Shown: positions 7,005 to 9,262 of the stretch, piece after piece
Layout: each line of letters begins with the position of its first letter
Position numbering within the stretch: position 1 is the first letter of the stretch
Assembly: GCA_028712575.1 (NCBI GenBank)
Contig: JAQTPU010000029.1
Span: forward strand, 1 to 9,262
Length of the DNA: 9,262 nucleotides
Direction: 5' to 3'
DNA from: Candidatus Iainarchaeum sp.
GTDB lineage: Archaea; Iainarchaeota; Iainarchaeia; Iainarchaeales; GCA-2688035
Made by a program: the position numbers and the translations under genes
The notes under the pieces: model-generated
What the model saw: only the letters and a program-made list of their open reading frames with translations
What the model was told of the DNA's origin: nothing
The model's database searches: none

Positions 7005-7931
7005 ATGATAGGCAACGGAACAAAAACAGGCCTTCTTGGAAGGTACAGGAAAATAATCCGCCAGGCGCAGTTCAGAATCCGCGCTGAAGCCTGGATAGTA
7101 ATTTCAATTATTGTCCCTGTAATTATCGCGCTTGTTTGCTATATGTCAATAGGTTTGCTGAAACTGCCTGTTTCCCAGATTACGAGCCTTGCAGTGCTTT
7201 TGAGCGGAATAGACCTTATGCTTGGATACCCTTATCTTAGGGCAATGGAAAGAATAAACCTGATTGAAGAAAGCCTGCCTGAAGCCCTCAAACAAATGGC
7301 AGACACTCTGAAAGCCGGCGGCACATACGAATTTGCATTAAGGGAAGTCGCAACCTCGCAGTACGGCCCGCTAAGCAAGGAAATTGAAATTGTTTTGAGA
7401 AAATTGGAAGAGGGGGAAAACCTTGAAAACAGCCTGAAGAGCTTTTCCGAAAATGTCGATTCAAGGCTTGTAAGAAGAAGCATGGCCGTAATAATCGATT
7501 CAATAAAGGCCGGCGCAGGGCTGGCCGATGTCCTTGATGAAATTTCAAATGATGTCAGGGAACTGCACAGGCTGAACCTTGAAAGAATGTCGCAGACACT
7601 GCTGCAGGTAATATTCATGGTTACTGCGGGAGTCATAATTACCCCCATGGTTTTCGGGTTCGTGACAACAGTAATAGAACTGTTTGTAAAAGCGACTGTT
7701 TCAATGGCTGCAAATGAAGCTGACAAGCTGTTGTCCGAAGCCACTGAAAGCTTCATTTTCTTTTTAATGCTCTGCTACCTCCTGATAGAAGTGCTTGCAA
7801 ACAGCGTAATGATTTCCCTGATGAGGGAAGGAAAAATCAGCAAAAGCATTATTTATTTCCCGATACTTTTATTAATATCCTTTGTCATCTATTATGCATC
7901 GGTTTTCATATCGGGAATGATAATAAGGTAA
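7005..7931 (+). CDS. Pilus assembly inner-membrane platform protein, TadC/GspF-like, second paralog
   Basis: The second platform protein, 308 residues, probably pairs with the first. Two membrane segments (about 29-52 and 55-75) precede a T2SSF domain (about 86-188), which shares with its neighbour the pattern LPEALKQMADTLKAGG, then EVATSQYGPLSKE. Three hydrophobic segments follow (about 200-229, 250-272 and 282-307). That is one more than in the upstream paralog, so the C-terminus may lie on the opposite side of the membrane, or the long 200-229 segment may not cross it fully. The gene starts 2 nt after the previous stop, with AAGGTG (6994-6999) as a plausible SD inside the upstream gene. 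It lacks the long N-terminal cytoplasmic region of its paralog. Confidence 0.9.
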   Translation: MIGNGTKTGLLGRYRKIIRQAQFRIRAEAWIVISIIVPVIIALVCYMSIGLLKLPVSQITSLAVLLSGIDLMLGYPYLRAMERINLIEESLPEALKQMADTLKAGGTYEFALREVATSQYGPLSKEIEIVLRKLEEGENLENSLKSFSENVDSRLVRRSMAVIIDSIKAGAGLADVLDEISNDVRELHRLNLERMSQTLLQVIFMVTAGVIITPMVFGFVTTVIELFVKATVSMAANEADKLLSEATESFIFFLMLCYLLIEVLANSVMISLMREGKISKSIIYFPILLLISFVIYYASVFISGMIIR

Positions 7932-7942
7932 CAGGCGGAAAA

Positions 7943-8065
7943 ATGCTTGACGAAAAACGGGCGCAGGGCTCAATGGAATATCTCCTGCTGATAGGCGGAG
8001 TAATTGTTGTTGCCGCAGTAATCGGATTATACCTTAAAAATGCCGCAAACTCAATAAAGCCTTGA
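7943..8065 (+). CDS. Class III mini-prepilin, 40 residues
   Basis: This small gene encodes a complete class III signal peptide with almost nothing after it: MLDEKRA, then QGSMEYLLLIGG, a hydrophobic helix, and a short polar tail KNAANSIKP. By family rules the peptidase would cut between A7 and Q8, leaving a 33-residue subunit with Gln at +1 and Glu at +5. Glu +5 is the residue that aligns subunits in type IV-like filaments. It starts 11 nt after the second platform gene, with a weak SD (GGCGG), so it is probably co-transcribed and translated at a low level. It has no visible globular domain, so it is either a minor or initiating pilin or a core subunit. A 5-bp hairpin (TGATT/AATCA) overlaps its stop codon. 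Confidence 0.85.
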   Translation: MLDEKRAQGSMEYLLLIGGVIVVAAVIGLYLKNAANSIKP

Positions 8066-8083
8066 TTCCGGCAATCACAAAGA

Positions 8084-8133
8084 TTATTAATTGCAAAAAT
8101 AAATATATGGAACAATAACGAATCCAAGGAGGT
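8084..8133 (+). promoter_or_regulatory. Internal promoter candidate and strong SD for the Cys-rich pilin
   Basis: The 75-nt gap before the main pilin holds two TATA-like stretches, TTATTAATT (8084-8092) and AAATATAT (8101-8108), followed by AAGGAGGT (8126-8133). The last is a near-perfect complement to the archaeal 16S rRNA 3' end, 7 nt before the ATG. No other gene in the window has so strong an SD. An internal promoter would let this pilin be made in excess over the assembly machinery. Confidence 0.5.
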
Positions 8134-8140
8134 TTATGAA

Positions 8141-8452
8141 ATGAATACAAAAGGACAAGGTGCATTGGAATACCTGCTGATAATCGGCGGAGCAGTAATA
8201 GTAGCAGGAATCGTGCTGACATTGCTTATGGGGGCTTCCGGGCCTGCAAAATGTTCAACACAAGACCAGCTGGCAAATTCCCTGTGCGCAAAAAATTCAA
8301 TAGCAAACTGCCCGACAGCGGATGTTGACGGCACCGGCGGCACTGCTTGTGCGGCCAACAGCTGCCAACTGGACACCACGGGCAATATTTGCATGGCAAA
8401 ACCGGCAGGCGCTACTCCAACAGGCAGAGGGGCAAATTGCTTTCCGTGCTGA
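8141..8452 (+). CDS. Class III prepilin with eight cysteines, probable major pilin
   Basis: The 103-residue product starts MNTKG, then QGALEYLLIIGGA: a class III signal peptide with predicted cleavage between G5 and Q6 and Glu at +5 (E10). A hydrophobic helix runs to about residue 31. The rest is a small secreted domain rich in Cys, Ala, Thr, Gly and Asn, with cysteines at 38, 49, 57, 70, 75, 84, 100 and 103. The even number and spacing suggest up to four disulfides stabilising a compact surface domain; the C-terminal residue is itself a cysteine. The strong SD and likely separate promoter mark it as the most highly expressed pilin here. A nearby ATG at 8136 is followed by one codon and a stop, so it is not the start. 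I recognise the signal peptide but not the Cys-rich domain. Confidence 0.9.
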   Translation: MNTKGQGALEYLLIIGGAVIVAGIVLTLLMGASGPAKCSTQDQLANSLCAKNSIANCPTADVDGTGGTACAANSCQLDTTGNICMAKPAGATPTGRGANCFPC

Positions 8453-8468
8453 AATTTAAGGTTTTTTT

Positions 8469-8639
8469 ATGGATTGCAGGGCACAGGTTTCGTTTGAATA
8501 CTTGATTCTGGCTACTTTTGCCATTGTACTGGCAATTGCCGCAGCCCTGCTTCTTGATTCCCTTCGCACTGTTTCATTGTCCACAAAAGCCGACATTCTG
8601 AATTACAGGAACAAGACAATAAGTTCAATAATGGGATAA
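8469..8639 (+). CDS. Class III prepilin-like protein, 56 residues
   Basis: The product begins MDCRA, then QVSFEYLILATFAIVLAIAA, with predicted cleavage between A5 and Q6 and Glu at +5 (E10). This leaves a 51-residue mature chain. After the hydrophobic helix comes a short tail, about 30 residues, with Ser, Thr, Lys and Arg and no globular domain. It resembles the small class III proteins with an FEYLIL-type core that accompany archaeal pilin genes. AAGGT (8458-8462) lies 6 nt before the ATG, and the gene is 16 nt after the stop of the Cys-rich pilin, so the two are probably co-transcribed. It has no glycine-rich LLIGG segment, unlike the other two pilins, which may mark it as a distinct minor subunit. 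Confidence 0.85.
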   Translation: MDCRAQVSFEYLILATFAIVLAIAAALLLDSLRTVSLSTKADILNYRNKTISSIMG

Positions 8640-8690
8640 CAAAAAATCGGTGGTTTTTTGTTCCCTTTCCCTTTTTTTTTATTTTTAATT
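8640..8690 (+). promoter_or_regulatory. Hairpin enclosing SD and TTG start of the peptidase, followed by a pyrimidine tract
   Basis: CAAAAAA (8640-8646) and TTTTTTG (8654-8660) can pair as a 7-bp stem with the loop TCGGTGG. The loop contains the SD-like GGTGG and the 3' arm ends in the proposed TTG start. Pyrimidine-only sequence (8661-8680) and then T-rich sequence to 8690 follow, which in archaea can promote termination. The element could lower peptidase expression relative to the pilins. The stem is weak, being mostly A-T. Confidence 0.45.
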
Positions 8691-9262
8691 TCAATTGTTT
8701 TCCTCATAACAGCTTCTTACACTGATTTAAAGCAGAGGATTGTCTCGAACAGGCTGAATTATGCAATGCTTGCAACCGGCCTGGTTGTGAACCTTGCATG
8801 GGCTTTTCTCGCCAATAATGCAATGATATTTGTTTTCTGCATTGCGGCAGCAATAATCGCATTCGTATTCTCTTATGGATTGTGGAAACTTGGGGTATGG
8901 GCCGGCGGGGACGTAAAGCTCATGACTGCGCTTTCAGCGCTCAATCCAGTAAATCCCAATGTTCTTGCGGCAACAGGGCTTTCCGGCATAAGCCTCTTCA
9001 ATACCGTCAACCTTCCTGTTTTTCCTTTTTCGATTTTCATTTTCTCTGTTTTTTCAATGGTGCCATATGCCGCCTTTGTCAGCTTCCAGAGGCTTCTCAA
9101 AAACAGGGAGGCAAAAAAAGAATTTTTTTTGGATTTCAAAAAAACCCTTTTTTCATCAATTGAATTCGCAATGGCAATAGTGGGCCTCGGTGCAGTGCTT
9201 TTCTTTTTAGGCGTGCCCGGGGCAATAAGCAGTTTTTTCAGCGGCTTCCTCAACGGGATGGC
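8658..9262 (+). CDS. Prepilin peptidase, A24 aspartic family, 3' end beyond window
   Basis: This membrane protease would remove the class III signal peptides of the three prepilins just upstream. The visible 201 residues contain both family signatures. D23 lies in TASYTDLKQRIVSNRLNY after the first membrane segment. D85 lies in WAGGDVKLM, a variant of the GxGD motif in which the first Gly is Ala. Hydrophobic segments lie at about 1-20, 34-50, 55-75, 123-145 and 165-190. The frame is open back to the upstream pilin stop at 8637-8639 and has no ATG before D23, so I start it at TTG 8658, preceded by GGTGG. In methanogens EppA handles class III pilins and FlaK handles archaellins; the pilin neighbours favour an EppA-like role, but sequence alone does not decide this. 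The missing 3' end is probably short to moderate. Confidence 0.88.
   Translation, partial: MFPFPFFLFLISIVFLITASYTDLKQRIVSNRLNYAMLATGLVVNLAWAFLANNAMIFVFCIAAAIIAFVFSYGLWKLGVWAGGDVKLMTALSALNPVNPNVLAATGLSGISLFNTVNLPVFPFSIFIFSVFSMVPYAAFVSFQRLLKNREAKKEFFLDFKKTLFSSIEFAMAIVGLGAVLFFLGVPGAISSFFSGFLNGM

Noticed and set aside
7232..7756. Minus-strand open frame of 174 codons
   Set aside because: Antisense to the second platform gene, Ser/Thr-rich shadow translation, no upstream signals.
4075..7931. Archaellum (flagellar) operon
   Set aside because: The ATPase is related to FlaI, but there are two platform genes, class III pilins and no other archaellum genes in the window, so a pilus locus fits better.
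8136..8143. ATG at 8136 before the Cys-rich pilin
   Set aside because: It encodes ATG AAA TGA only; the real start is the ATG at 8141, 8 nt after the GGAGG core.
8873..9253. Minus-strand open frame of 126 codons
   Set aside because: Overlaps the peptidase gene, whose catalytic motifs are clear in the other frame.
1..9262. CRISPR arrays, tRNA or rRNA genes, insertion sequences
   Set aside because: I saw no regularly spaced repeats, no tRNA-like cloverleaf in the gaps, no rRNA segments and no transposase-like frames.

Overview
The window looks archaeal and mid-GC. Three things point that way: an NreA-type DNA repair gene, three prepilins with archaeal class III signal peptides (Q at +1, E at +5, followed by YL), and AT-rich TATA-like boxes about 25 nt before start codons that lack a Shine-Dalgarno (SD) sequence. 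The threonyl-tRNA synthetase is of bacterial type, and arginine is coded mostly by AGG. Together with the pilus gene set this suggests a DPANN-type archaeon (for example Diapherotrites, Micrarchaeota or Woesearchaeota). That placement is an inference; no rRNA or other marker gene is present.

Layout. Bases 1-1993 are read on the minus strand: a secreted, lipoprotein-like protein with two cysteine-rich repeats and a family 3 solute-binding domain (1993 to 749), then nreA (693 down to the window edge, 3' end missing). A region of about 200 nt (1994-2196) separates these from everything else, which is read on the plus strand. Next comes thrS (2197-3918), which has the bacterial editing and catalytic domains but no N-terminal TGS domain. 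It is followed by a clear hairpin/T-tract terminator and a promoter region of about 130 nt.

The main content is a type IV pilus-like assembly locus, 4075 to the right edge. In order it encodes a secretion/assembly ATPase, two TadC/GspF-like membrane platform proteins, a 40-residue class III mini-prepilin, a 103-residue class III prepilin with eight cysteines, a 56-residue class III prepilin, and an A24-family prepilin peptidase (3' end missing). The first four genes are packed with gaps of 0, 2 and 11 nt. The 103-residue pilin has its own AT-rich promoter-like region and the strongest SD in the window, as expected for the major subunit. The peptidase probably starts at a TTG inside a small hairpin, next to a pyrimidine tract that could reduce its expression relative to the pilins.

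How the genes work together (inference from family knowledge): the peptidase cleaves each prepilin before the conserved Gln. The two platform proteins and the ATPase then assemble the subunits into a surface filament. The 40- and 56-residue subunits are little more than the N-terminal helix, so the filament core may be a bare helix bundle, with the cysteine-rich pilin supplying the exposed surface. No known adhesin or regulator is visible in the window.
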